NCBI GenBank assembly: GCA_002361655.1
Contig: DETM01000033.1
Span: 1-53,715, forward strand
From: Prevotella sp. UBA3288
GTDB taxonomy: Bacteria; Bacteroidota; Bacteroidia; Bacteroidales; Bacteroidaceae
Direction of reading: 5' to 3'
Length of the DNA: 53,715 nucleotides
Shown: piece by piece, positions 33,766 to 41,841 of the stretch
How the letters are laid out: every line of letters begins with the position of its first letter
Position numbering within the stretch: the first letter of the stretch is position 1
Translations under genes and position numbers: made by a program
The notes under the pieces: generated by a model
The model's input: only the letters and a program-made list of their open reading frames with translations
Told to the model about the DNA's origin: nothing
Database searches by the model: none

Positions 33766-33773
33766 CAAAGGTA
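33766..33773 (-). promoter_or_regulatory. -7 element TACCTTTG for the SpmAB-to-protease operon
   Basis: TACCTTTG on the minus strand ends 8 nt before the ATG at 33757, giving a predicted leader of about 5 nt. No other -7 element is visible down to 26620 on this strand between genes, so it may drive all five genes. Confidence 0.6.
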
Positions 33774-33821
33774 CGAAATATAATTGAGAAAGGCCTGCTG
33801 CGGAAAGAAAAATATTGCTAA

Positions 33822-33859
33822 AAAGAGGAGGCCTTCGTTCACACGGAGGCCTCCTCTTT
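33822..33859 (-). terminator. Rho-independent terminator after the first LruC-type gene
   Basis: A 13-bp perfect stem (AAAGAGGAGGCCT with AGGCCTCCTCTTT) and 12-nt loop. On the minus strand it is followed by a T-run. It ends the transcript of the LruC-type lipoprotein gene and isolates the SpmAB promoter. Confidence 0.85.
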
Positions 33860-33895
33860 CTTTATATAATATATTAATGTGTATTTGATGTCTGA

Positions 33896-35182
33896 TTAAT
33901 ACCAATTGATATTACCGTCTTTCACAAAGTTGGAGAAGTTAGGATACTTCTGCTGTATAGGCTGGAACTCGGCGCACCATTCGAAGTCGGGATTAACGGC
34001 AATCTTGGCAGCGGGCTCACCAACCTCAGACTTCAGAGGAATGAGTGCGCCTTCCTTCTCCACTCTCACCTCGACATCGGCAGGTGAAATCTGACCCTCC
34101 AGTTCAAAGGAAACGGGAGCAAGATCATTGGCACCACCGGCATAGCCAGTGTTGATCATCGTCTTGGTGGTGATGGTTTTGTCGGGGTTGGCCTCCTTGA
34201 ACAATTGATGCACTTCCTTACCTGCCACATAGAGGGGCAGTGTGCCACCGGCAGCATAGATAGTGACGAAGGTCTTGTTCACACCCTCGGTGTATTTGAG
34301 GTTGAACACCACATCGTTGAAGTCGAAGTCGGTACCGGTGCTAGCAGTCAGGTCTTCGCAGATGATGCGGCACTCGTATTGCTTGGCTTTGTTCACGATG
34401 TGGCTCGACTCGCCGTTGCCCGGCACAATCTTTACAATCCAGTCGTTATACACGCAGTCGCGGTCATACTGCTCGTTCTCGTTTTCAGAAGCCTGACGGA
34501 AGGAAGCGTAGTCGAGACCAACATAATAGTAATCGCCAATCTTCTCCATGCGGAAGAAGTGGATGTCCTGACCACCACCTTGCGACTGACTGTAACTCCA
34601 GTCGCTGGTCGAACAATCGAGCATCAGCATACAGCCCTGATCTTTATTGCCACTATAGGCACCGGTATTGAAGTTGCTGACATGGCAAGCCTGCAGGTTG
34701 TTCCAATCCAATGTGTAAGGCCAATAAGGATCAACCTCAGGATTATCAGGAACCTTTACAGGCTCGACACACTGTAATTTGTTCATATGGCTTCGTCCCA
34801 GTTCAGTGGAATACACCTGCTGTACGAAGAAGTTGTGGAAGTCAACCAGAGCGGTGTAGTGTTCCTCACCTTCCTGATTGAATACAGCGAGAACAGCAGC
34901 AAGTTCTTCAGAAGTGATGTCAGCAGGCTTAGGATAATTGGCCAATTCACCTGTTCCCCACATATTAGACTCAGGTCGAGCACCACGCGTTCCACCGAGC
35001 ACTCTTGAAGCAAACCCCCAGTCCTGATTAGCAGCGGGTTCGCCAAAGGTCTGCTTGAAAACAGATTCATACTTCATCTCGACAATCTGACCACCATCTG
35101 TGGCTTCATGATTCGAGCAACTCGTCATGGCAGCGCAAGCAACGATTGCGGCCATTCCTGTCATCAAATACTTCTTCATCAT
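33896..35182 (-). CDS. LruC/DUF4842-type lipoprotein 1
   Basis: Probable outer-surface lipoprotein of 428 residues. Signal peptide with lipobox CAAMTSCSN (Cys about 21). A short N-terminal motif PAANQDWGFA near 50-60 recurs in the two neighbouring genes. The acidic, putatively calcium-binding motif DFDFNDVVFNLKYT near residue 282 is characteristic of LruC-domain and DUF4842 proteins and is followed by a beta-rich C-terminus ending near FSNFVKDGNINWY. Such proteins are frequent in Bacteroidetes and their function is not established; surface adhesion or cell-envelope matrix roles are inferred. It is transcribed away from the plus-strand member at 35365 and shares the intergenic region. Confidence 0.82.
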   Translation of the reverse strand: MMKKYLMTGMAAIVACAAMTSCSNHEATDGGQIVEMKYESVFKQTFGEPAANQDWGFASRVLGGTRGARPESNMWGTGELANYPKPADITSEELAAVLAVFNQEGEEHYTALVDFHNFFVQQVYSTELGRSHMNKLQCVEPVKVPDNPEVDPYWPYTLDWNNLQACHVSNFNTGAYSGNKDQGCMLMLDCSTSDWSYSQSQGGGQDIHFFRMEKIGDYYYVGLDYASFRQASENENEQYDRDCVYNDWIVKIVPGNGESSHIVNKAKQYECRIICEDLTASTGTDFDFNDVVFNLKYTEGVNKTFVTIYAAGGTLPLYVAGKEVHQLFKEANPDKTITTKTMINTGYAGGANDLAPVSFELEGQISPADVEVRVEKEGALIPLKSEVGEPAAKIAVNPDFEWCAEFQPIQQKYPNFSNFVKDGNINWY

Positions 35183-35227
35183 CTTAAGATTTTAAATAAT
35201 AATATGGTTCGTGATTTAAATGTGGTG

Positions 35228-35235
35228 CAAAGATA
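35228..35235 (-). promoter_or_regulatory. -7 element TATCTTTG for LruC-type gene 1
   Basis: TATCTTTG on the minus strand, about 45 nt upstream of the ATG at 35182. A 30-nt motif 33 nt further upstream is shared with the SusC promoter. Confidence 0.6.
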
Positions 35236-35267
35236 CGAAGAATATCTATCTGTTAATACATGTTAAG

Positions 35268-35297
35268 CGTTAAATTTCCTTAAACTGATGCCTTTTA
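35268..35297 (-). promoter_or_regulatory. Putative upstream activator motif shared with the SusC promoter
   Basis: The minus strand reads TTTAAGGAAATTTAACG with TAAAAG 5' of it. The segment matches 50777-50806 at 24 of 30 positions and lies at the same distance (33 versus 32 nt) upstream of the respective -7 element. This suggests a common regulator, not a chance match. Confidence 0.5.
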
Positions 35298-35331
35298 TAA
35301 ACAAAAAGCAACAAAGATGGATAGTTTTTTG

Positions 35332-35339
35332 TAATTTCG
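35332..35339 (+). promoter_or_regulatory. Weak -7 element TAATTTCG for LruC-type gene 2
   Basis: TAATTTCG differs from TAnnTTTG by one base. It lies after a T-tract and 25 nt before the ATG at 35365, the usual position. Confidence 0.45.
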
Positions 35340-35364
35340 CAGCCAAAAGAAACACATAGCAAAG

Positions 35365-36633
35365 ATGAAGACAACAACTGTGCTGACGGCCGTCGCCGCC
35401 ATTGCCGCCATCGCCGCCACTGCTTCCTGCCGCAAGATGACGGTCGACCAAGAGGAGATGAAAAAGATTGTAGAAGGCACGTTCCCCATCGACACCGTCG
35501 ACAGCCGCCACGACTGGAACCTGGTGCAGCAGATGATGGTGGCCGTCAAGGCCGACGTGCCCGGCGAGGATTATATCGACAAGGTTCAGATACTGACCGG
35601 CAACCCCTATACCACGGCCGGCACGGAGGTCATGGCCGAGAAGTTCACCCAGAGCGGCAACCGCGTGACGCTCAACTTCGAGATGCCCGTCAAGACCACC
35701 AACTTCTGGGTGGCAGCCGTCAACCGCCAGGGCCGCTACTTCGTGATGCCGTCCAACGGCCAGGATGAGTTCAGTTTCGCCGATGGCGACTATCAGAGCA
35801 GCGGCACCCTGCGACAGCCCACGCCGCAGGCCTTCACCTACCTCTTCGAGGAGAATTTCCCGCTGCCCGGCGACTTCGACTTCAACGATGTGGTGCTGCG
35901 CATCTCGAAAGAGAGCCCTTCGGCCAACATTCTCAAACTGCACGTCACCCTCGCTGCCGTCGGTGCCGACAAGATGATCGGTGCCGCCATCCGTCTGCAC
36001 GGCATCAACTACGACGACGTGACCGTGACCATCGACGAGGGAAAGCGCTTCGACGAGGACTATCCCGTCAACCGCTATTTCATCAACAACGACGAGATAT
36101 GCAGCAAGGCCATGGACGGCTCTGCCGTCATCAACCTCTTCGACGATGCCCACTGGGTGCTCAACCCCACTGAAAAGGACGGCCGCATCGTCCGTATGCA
36201 CTACAACACCACTAAGTATCAGAAGGAGAACGAGAGTGCCACCGTGCCGACGCAGACCCGCACCTACACCATCGCCTCGAACGACGGCAAGGACATCAGT
36301 TTCCTGACCCTGTCGAGCATCGACCCGTTCATCATCGAAAACTACAACAGCATCAATATGGAGGTGCACACCTATAAATATAAGTACACGCAAGTCCTCT
36401 GGCAGTTCACCACTGGCCAGGACATGCAGACCGACGACCACGTGTCGTGGGCCCTGCTGATGCCCGTCTCCACCTTCCGCTATCCCGTCGAGGGCATCCC
36501 CATCGGTCGCTACCGCAACGGTGAGATCTTCGGTGCCTACAGCCGCTTCAACCACTCGTTCGGACAGTGGGGCCGCAACAGGAACACCTCGCAGGACTGG
36601 TGGCAATATCCCACCGACGCCCAAGTCTACTAA
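35365..36633 (+). CDS. LruC/DUF4842-type lipoprotein 2
   Basis: Lipoprotein of 422 residues. The signal is Ala-rich and the lipobox is ATASCRKM (Cys about 22). It shares with its neighbours the N-terminal DSRHDWNLVQ motif near residue 50 and the acidic motif LPGDFDFNDVVLRISKES near 170. The C-terminal half (KDISFLTLSSIDPFIIENY, ending SQDWWQYPTDAQVY) is typical of LruC-domain proteins. The gene is more GC-rich and less repetitive than its neighbours. It is divergent from LruC-type gene 1 and convergent with gene 3. Confidence 0.82.
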   Translation: MKTTTVLTAVAAIAAIAATASCRKMTVDQEEMKKIVEGTFPIDTVDSRHDWNLVQQMMVAVKADVPGEDYIDKVQILTGNPYTTAGTEVMAEKFTQSGNRVTLNFEMPVKTTNFWVAAVNRQGRYFVMPSNGQDEFSFADGDYQSSGTLRQPTPQAFTYLFEENFPLPGDFDFNDVVLRISKESPSANILKLHVTLAAVGADKMIGAAIRLHGINYDDVTVTIDEGKRFDEDYPVNRYFINNDEICSKAMDGSAVINLFDDAHWVLNPTEKDGRIVRMHYNTTKYQKENESATVPTQTRTYTIASNDGKDISFLTLSSIDPFIIENYNSINMEVHTYKYKYTQVLWQFTTGQDMQTDDHVSWALLMPVSTFRYPVEGIPIGRYRNGEIFGAYSRFNHSFGQWGRNRNTSQDWWQYPTDAQVY

Positions 36634-36634
36634 G

Positions 36635-36685
36635 AAATAGTAAAAGGCACCCGAACAGCAAATGGTCCGAGTGCCTTTCCTATTT
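36635..36685. terminator. Bidirectional terminator between LruC-type genes 2 and 3
   Basis: The stem pairs AAAGGCAC with GTGCCTTT (inner partly paired CG.AC/GT.CG) and outer AAATAG with CTATTT. A-rich and T-rich flanks on both sides suit termination on both strands. Confidence 0.75.
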
Positions 36686-36699
36686 AAAAAAGCGTATGA

Positions 36700-39402
36700 T
36701 TACTGCTTGAAAGTCTTGCCCGCCACGGGGTTGGTGCTGGTCTTCTTGTACCAGCCCTTCACGGCCTCGCTGGTCGTAGAAGCGTCCTTGGCGAACTCGA
36801 CGAAGTTAGGATAAGCCACCTTGATGCAGGTGTACTCCGTAGGCCAGGCCCAGTCGCCAGGGATCACCACGCCGTGAGGATCCTGGCCCTGCTTGGCGAT
36901 GTGCACACCGCCCGGCACCAGCGGCGAGTCGATCCAGAAGTCGGCCGTGCCGAACTGGAAGTCTGTCGGCGTGTTGATGGTCACGGTGACAGGCGTAACT
37001 GTCGGACCAGCACCGGTGTTCAGCATGTTGGGAGCCACGTTGCCCAGCACCTTGTGCACCTCCTCGCCGCCGAAGAGGGCGGTCTCGCCCAGATAGGCCT
37101 TCAGTTCGAGGGTAGCACCCGTGCAGCAGAGCGTCACCTCCAGGTGGTCATAGTCCACCTTGCCTTCCTCCTCGTCGTAGGCGTAACTTACCTTCAGCAC
37201 CACATCGTTCATGTCGTAGTCGCCCAGAGGCGTATCCTCGAAGGCGTAACTCCAGATGGCGGGACGATCCTCTCTAGTAGTAGGCGTGGGCGTCTCGGGG
37301 TCAGGATTAGGAGTGGGAGTTGGAGTGGGATCTGGATCTACCGAACTGGGCACACCGTTGTAGCCAGGAGTACAGCCCTTCACACCTGCCTCGAAGTCAG
37401 TATCACGGGGGATGATGACATTGGCACCGCCCTTAGCAACAGTTACCACGCCATTGTTACCCACAGGCGTGGTGTTTCCATTGGTGCCAAGACCATTGGC
37501 CACATACTTGGTAAACACGTCGTAGGCAATCTCCACGCTCTTACCCTGGCAAGTGTTGGTCTTGTTGTCCACAGTGACTGCGATGTTGTTGGCAAAATAA
37601 CCCTTGGTGATAGGGCCATCACTATCCCAAGTGAAGTATCTTAACTTACCTACCTCCACTACTGCATATCCGTTCTCTGGGCCCTGCCAAGTAGTGCCCA
37701 CGTTCCATAGTGAACCCAGACGCATCAAGGAACCTTTGGCTAAAGCCACATAACTATTGGTGGCTGTTCCATCTGTACCATCGCTCATCATCAGTTCACC
37801 GCCTACGTAGAAGTAACTGCCTTCGGTGTTCTCTACCACATAGGCACGCATATCTTTTTCACAATACCACTGGCAGGCATTGTAGATACGAGTGTTGGGC
37901 GTGTTGTAATTGCCACTCCACCCTTCTGAGTCGGCTGCGGCTTCACCAGATTGTACAATGTGAGCAATACCATGATTATAGAAATTGCTCAGACCAGCAC
38001 CACCTTGCAGGTTGGTGCACTGGAAGGTTCCGTAGTTGTAGAACTTGCCCATGTTGTTGTTGAAGGTGGTAATATTGATGGTGCCACCATTAAATCCTTC
38101 TTTACCCTCAGCATTTCCGTTCGTTACTTCAATCTTGCCATCACCGGTCACTTTACCACCAGGCATCACCACCAGACGAGCCTCGTTGACGAAGGTCATT
38201 GTGATACCTTTAGGGATATTCAGTTCGCCACCATTATCTACTACGATAACGGCACCGCCACCCACACGCTGCTCACTGCTATTATAAGGGCCTGCCACAG
38301 TCCATTTTCCGCTGATATACACAGAGCGAGCCTTGGTGTTCTTCGCTGCATCCTCCTCCGTAGAAAGCACGTTGATACCCTTATTGGTGTACTCACCCGT
38401 AATCTTGAACTTTGTAACAAAATTAGGATCTGGAACCCAATAGCCTTCGGTAGCCTCTACATACGTGCGGCTTTCTGGAGTGTACACACCATAAACTGGT
38501 TGGGTATAAGTGTTAATCCAATGACTTCTTGATGTACCAAGAGCCTTTACAATATCATAATATGCATCAATCTTGCTGTTGTGAGTTGATATATATTCTT
38601 GTGGTTTGTTGGTGTAATCATTCTCCAGCGTAATTCTTTCATAGGCTTGATTAAGGGGAACAATTGTGTTGTTCCAAAATTCAAGGTCATCAGGTTTATC
38701 TTGGAAACTATTCCAATTGGGATTGACCATAAAGTTGAAGCCAGGCAATGTAGGCATGGTGGTAATGGATCCTGGAGTAACTTCATAATGGGCCTCGGTG
38801 CCAGCCACATAATACCCGTTATCATAATTATCTGTAGTGTTTTCATCCGTTGGTTCAGAAGCACCTTCGAGGAAAGACTTTGCGTAGTCATCATCGGGGA
38901 TAGTGATGTCGGGCACCGATGGAGCAGACAAACTGCGATTGGTACTGCGAGTACCCATCTGAGCCTCACCGATGGTAGCCTCCATCTTGCCGTTGATAAC
39001 GGGGATGCGACGGTAGGTGGTGTAGCCATTGTGGTCAGAAATACCGACCACTAGGGTGCTTTCTGCCGAAGCATATTCAAATTCCTTCAAAAAAGTTCCA
39101 CCGTTGGCTACTTCTCCCGATGCGAGCAGATTACCTACGCGATCGACAAGGGGGTCATTAGCGAAAATGGTCACTGTGTAGGTTTCGCCGTAGTCACCAT
39201 TGACGGTGATGGCGGCACTAGCCGTACTGGTCATGTTCCAGTCCTGGTTGGGGTCAATCTCAACGCCCAACTTCTCAGCGGCGTTGGTCATCGTGTCCTG
39301 ATGGGTCGGCATGATGCCGTCCGACTCATGCGAACAGCCAACCACTGCCAGGCCCATAGCCACGGCAGCCATACCTTTCAAAAAAGACTTTTTCATCATC
39401 AT
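36700..39402 (-). CDS. Large LruC/DUF4842-type lipoprotein 3
   Basis: Lipoprotein of 900 residues (lipobox LAVVGCSHE, Cys about 23). The N-terminal IDPNQDWNMTS motif matches its two neighbours. The middle (about 350-640) is Gly/Asn-rich and repetitive (GGGAVIVVDNGGELNIPKGITMTF-type, NYGTFQCTNLQ), suggesting a right-handed beta-helix or similar extended fold. A Pro/Thr/Asp linker near 690-715 separates it from a C-terminal LruC/DUF4842 domain with GDYDMNDVVLKVSY near 726. The linker and beta-helix suggest a surface-exposed structural or adhesive protein. Function unknown. Confidence 0.82.
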   Translation of the reverse strand: MMMKKSFLKGMAAVAMGLAVVGCSHESDGIMPTHQDTMTNAAEKLGVEIDPNQDWNMTSTASAAITVNGDYGETYTVTIFANDPLVDRVGNLLASGEVANGGTFLKEFEYASAESTLVVGISDHNGYTTYRRIPVINGKMEATIGEAQMGTRSTNRSLSAPSVPDITIPDDDYAKSFLEGASEPTDENTTDNYDNGYYVAGTEAHYEVTPGSITTMPTLPGFNFMVNPNWNSFQDKPDDLEFWNNTIVPLNQAYERITLENDYTNKPQEYISTHNSKIDAYYDIVKALGTSRSHWINTYTQPVYGVYTPESRTYVEATEGYWVPDPNFVTKFKITGEYTNKGINVLSTEEDAAKNTKARSVYISGKWTVAGPYNSSEQRVGGGAVIVVDNGGELNIPKGITMTFVNEARLVVMPGGKVTGDGKIEVTNGNAEGKEGFNGGTINITTFNNNMGKFYNYGTFQCTNLQGGAGLSNFYNHGIAHIVQSGEAAADSEGWSGNYNTPNTRIYNACQWYCEKDMRAYVVENTEGSYFYVGGELMMSDGTDGTATNSYVALAKGSLMRLGSLWNVGTTWQGPENGYAVVEVGKLRYFTWDSDGPITKGYFANNIAVTVDNKTNTCQGKSVEIAYDVFTKYVANGLGTNGNTTPVGNNGVVTVAKGGANVIIPRDTDFEAGVKGCTPGYNGVPSSVDPDPTPTPTPNPDPETPTPTTREDRPAIWSYAFEDTPLGDYDMNDVVLKVSYAYDEEEGKVDYDHLEVTLCCTGATLELKAYLGETALFGGEEVHKVLGNVAPNMLNTGAGPTVTPVTVTINTPTDFQFGTADFWIDSPLVPGGVHIAKQGQDPHGVVIPGDWAWPTEYTCIKVAYPNFVEFAKDASTTSEAVKGWYKKTSTNPVAGKTFKQ

Positions 39403-39616
39403 TAATGCATTAATAGTTTATCTGTTGTAATCTTTATCTATAAGGATTCCGCGAGGTTCACACCTCTTTTATTATTAGATTTGCGCTGCAAAGATAAGCC
39501 TTTTTTCTGAAACGACAAACTTTTTGCTGCATTTTTTTGTCGGCACAGCGTTGTGCCTTTCGGGCCGGGAAGGGCGGCTGACGGCCCCGGACAACCGAAA
39601 TACTATGATGATGTGA
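39403..39616. other. Upstream region of LruC-type gene 3, no gene
   Basis: It contains the minus-strand -7 element TATCTTTG (39489-39496) and a leader of about 85 nt with a GAGGTgtgaACCTC hairpin. A perfect hairpin GGCACA-gcgt-TGTGCC (39542-39557) sits in a GC-rich stretch just beyond. No open frame of note is seen. Confidence 0.55.
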
Positions 39617-39651
39617 GAGAAAAAAAACATTTTCAAGAAAAAAAAGTGAAA

Positions 39652-40070
39652 TATAACGTCACCACGTCACTTTTGCATCTATCATACTGACATACAATAG
39701 GTTAGGCGGTGATGTTATATGGTGACGTTACGTTTAAAACGTCACTTTTATGGGTAGCAGCACCCATTTTACCCACATATTTCGGACTAACTGCCTGATA
39801 ATAAGGCAGTTCCTAAGTGCTTTTAAAATAGAAACTGTTTGTTTCTACACGAGAAACTAATTGTTTCCACTGTGGAAACTGTTTGTTTCAATTTTAGAAA
39901 CGGTAGTGAAACAAAATCATTGCGACCCCAGGAAGTGTAGAATAAAACTCTACAAAAAGCCGTTTTTTCGCCAAAAAGTGACGTTTCAAACGTAACGTCA
40001 CTGCATAACGTCACCATCTAACAGCCTATGTATCAAGGCGATAGAAGCAAAAGTGACGTTGTGACGTTAT
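39652..40070. mobile_element. Foldback (inverted-repeat) element with hairpin-rich core
   Basis: Two inverted arms of about 95 bp (39652-39749 and 39976-40070) match at roughly three quarters of positions. Both run ATAACGTCACnACGTCACTTTTGC..TCTATC... to ...GTGACGTTACGTTTnAAACGTCACTTTT. The octamer AACGTCAC or its complement recurs about nine times. The 225-bp core has hairpins ATGGGT/ACCCAT (39750-39767) and AACTGCCT/AGGCAGTT (39789-39811), three GAAAC/GTTTC dyads, and GTAGA/TCTAC (39937-39953). It has no coding frame. This fits a non-autonomous MITE-like element or a structured DNA/RNA locus. Confidence 0.7.
39831..39912. repeat. 22-bp iteron-like repeats (GAAAC-N5-GTTTC)
   Basis: GAAAC occurs at 39831, 39853, 39875 and 39897, exactly 22 bp apart. 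The first three are followed after 5 nt by GTTTC, forming dyads on the same face of the helix. The fourth is followed by a direct GAAAC. Such phased dyads are typical of cooperative protein-binding arrays. Confidence 0.75.
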
Positions 40071-40193
40071 TTTTGAGAAAAAAATAAAATATTTTGTTTT
40101 CTTTTTTACAATCACATCAGGCCCTCTCGAGCGAGGCATTATCGGAGGTGGAATGGAGGCTGCCGACATAGGACGAAGCGGAGCGGAAATCAT

Positions 40194-40303
40194 CGCGGAA
40201 GATAGGGTTGAGCGCCTCGGATGACAGGGCTAAGCGTCGCGGAAGACAGGGGTGAGGGTCGCGGAAGACAGGGTTGAGGGTCGCGGAAGATAGGCTGAGG
40301 TTA
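40194..40303. repeat. 22-bp tandem array upstream of inositol-phosphate synthase
   Basis: Five imperfect copies of a 22-bp GC-rich unit (CGCGGAAGAyAGGGTTGAGsGT type) start at 40194, 40216, 40238, 40260 and 40282. The array ends about 40 bp before the -7 element. The rest of 40071-40193 shows no feature apart from an A/T-rich stretch. Confidence 0.85.
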
Positions 40304-40345
40304 AAAAAGATGGTAGAAAAATTTCGATATTCGGAAAAAACATTG

Positions 40346-40353
40346 TACCTTTG
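40346..40353 (+). promoter_or_regulatory. -7 element TACCTTTG for inositol-3-phosphate synthase
   Basis: TACCTTTG on the plus strand, 25 nt before the ATG at 40379. The longer open frame upstream runs through the 22-bp array and is rejected. Confidence 0.65.
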
Positions 40354-40378
40354 CCGCACTATTAAAAACGAAAAACAA

Positions 40379-41731
40379 ATGAACAACTCAGAAGTGAAGC
40401 CTGCAACGGGCAAACTTGGTATCCTGATAGTTGGCAACGGTGCCGTTGCCACCACCTTTATGACCGGCGTGCTGATGGCCCGGCGGGGGCTGGCCAAGCC
40501 CATCGGGTCGATGACGCAGTACGACAAGATACGTGTGGGCCGCGGTGACGACAAGCGCTATCTGCACTATGGCGAGATAGTCCCGCTGGCCCGGCTGGAC
40601 GACATCGTGTTCGGCTGCTGGGATGTCTATCCGCAGAATGCCTACCAGGCCGCCGTCTATGCCGAGGTGCTGAAGCGCGAGGACATCGAGCCCGTCCGCG
40701 ACGAACTGGAACAGATTGTTCCGATGAAGGCCGCCTTCGACAAGAACTATGCCAAGCGCCTTGACGGCGACAACGTGAAGTGGTCGGAGGCTGAAGGTCA
40801 AAGGTCGGAGGCCGGAGGTCAAAGGTCGATGCCTTCCCGTTGGGAAATGGTGGAGATGGTGCGTGAGGACATCCGCCGGTTCAAACAGGAGAAGCAGGTA
40901 GACCGTATCGTGGTGCTGTGGGCCGCCTCGACGGAGATCTACGTACCTATTAATAAAGCGGTGCACTACTCGCTGGAGGCACTGGTAACGGCCATGAAGG
41001 CCGACGACCGCGAACATGTGGCACCGTCGATGTGCTATGCCTATGCGGCACTGAGCGAAGGCTGCCCCTTCATCATGGGTGCCCCGAACACGACGGTCGA
41101 CATTCCCGCCATGTGGCAGTTGGCCGAGCAGACCGGTATGCCCATCGCCGGCAAGGACTTCAAAACGGGCCAGACGCTGGTGAAGAGCGGTTTCGCCCCG
41201 ATCATCAGTACCCGTTGCCTGGGCCTGGACGGCTGGTTCTCTACCAACATCCTGGGCAACCGCGACGGACTGGTGCTCGACGAGCCCGAGAACTTCCGCA
41301 CGAAGGAGGTGAGCAAACTGTCGACGCTGGAGACCATCCTCAAGGGCGACGAGCAACCCGACCTCTACGGCGACTACTACCATAAGGTGCGCATCAACTA
41401 CTACCCGCCGCGCAACGACAACAAGGAGTCGTGGGACAACATCGATATTCGCGGCTGGATGAACTACCCGATGCAGGTGAAGATCAACTTCCTCTGCCGC
41501 GACTCGATCCTGGCCGCCCCCGTCTGTCTGGACCTCTGTCTGCTCATCGACCTGGCCGCCCGGGCCGGCCGCTATGGCACACAGCGTTTCCTGTCGTTCT
41601 TCCTGAAGAGTCCGATGCACGACTATACTCAGGGCGAGGAGGCCGTCAACCACCTTTACCGCCAGCACACCATGCTGAAGAACGCCATCCGTGAGATGGG
41701 CGGCTACGATGCCGACGAGGAGATTGACTAA
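40379..41731 (+). CDS. Inositol-3-phosphate synthase (MIPS)
   Basis: Cytoplasmic NAD-dependent enzyme of 450 residues that converts glucose-6-phosphate to inositol-3-phosphate. It has the Rossmann motif GILIVGNGAVATTFMTGV, then GCWDVYPQNAYQAA, VVLWAASTEIYVPI, GAPNTTVDIPA, GKDFKTGQTLVKSGFAPI (with catalytic Lys) and a C-terminal NYPMQVKINFLCRDSILAAPVCLDL. In Bacteroidetes it feeds inositol-lipid synthesis; the partner genes are not in the window. A 21-bp tandem repeat (40782-40828) adds SEAEGQRSEAGGQRS between conserved blocks, in a region where other MIPS proteins have a short Lys-rich loop. Confidence 0.93.
   Translation: MNNSEVKPATGKLGILIVGNGAVATTFMTGVLMARRGLAKPIGSMTQYDKIRVGRGDDKRYLHYGEIVPLARLDDIVFGCWDVYPQNAYQAAVYAEVLKREDIEPVRDELEQIVPMKAAFDKNYAKRLDGDNVKWSEAEGQRSEAGGQRSMPSRWEMVEMVREDIRRFKQEKQVDRIVVLWAASTEIYVPINKAVHYSLEALVTAMKADDREHVAPSMCYAYAALSEGCPFIMGAPNTTVDIPAMWQLAEQTGMPIAGKDFKTGQTLVKSGFAPIISTRCLGLDGWFSTNILGNRDGLVLDEPENFRTKEVSKLSTLETILKGDEQPDLYGDYYHKVRINYYPPRNDNKESWDNIDIRGWMNYPMQVKINFLCRDSILAAPVCLDLCLLIDLAARAGRYGTQRFLSFFLKSPMHDYTQGEEAVNHLYRQHTMLKNAIREMGGYDADEEID
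40782..40828 (+). repeat. 21-bp tandem repeat in frame in the MIPS gene
   Basis: GGTCGGAGG starts at 40782 and 40803, and GGTCGATG at 40824, exactly 21 bp (seven codons) apart. It encodes two copies of a SEAxGQR heptapeptide. Confidence 0.85.
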
Positions 41732-41785
41732 AGACGGAGTTGAGTGCCGAGAGCCGTTCCTGATTCTTGAAATATCACAAAAAGC

Positions 41786-41823
41786 AGCGAGCCGTAAGCA
41801 AGAAGATTTGCTTACGGCTCGCT
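41786..41823. terminator. Strong terminator between MIPS and the PUL GH43 gene
   Basis: A perfect 16-bp stem (AGCGAGCCGTAAGCAA with its complement) and a 6-nt loop, followed by TTT on the plus strand and by a T-run (after GC) on the minus strand. It separates convergent transcripts. Confidence 0.85.
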
Positions 41824-41841
41824 TTAGATGAGGCCTGACGC

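Noticed and set aside
35263..36624. Long minus-strand frame opposite LruC-type gene 2
   Set aside because: It mirrors a GC-rich gene with signal peptide and domain motifs, and has a low-complexity Val/Asp/Gly composition typical of antisense frames.
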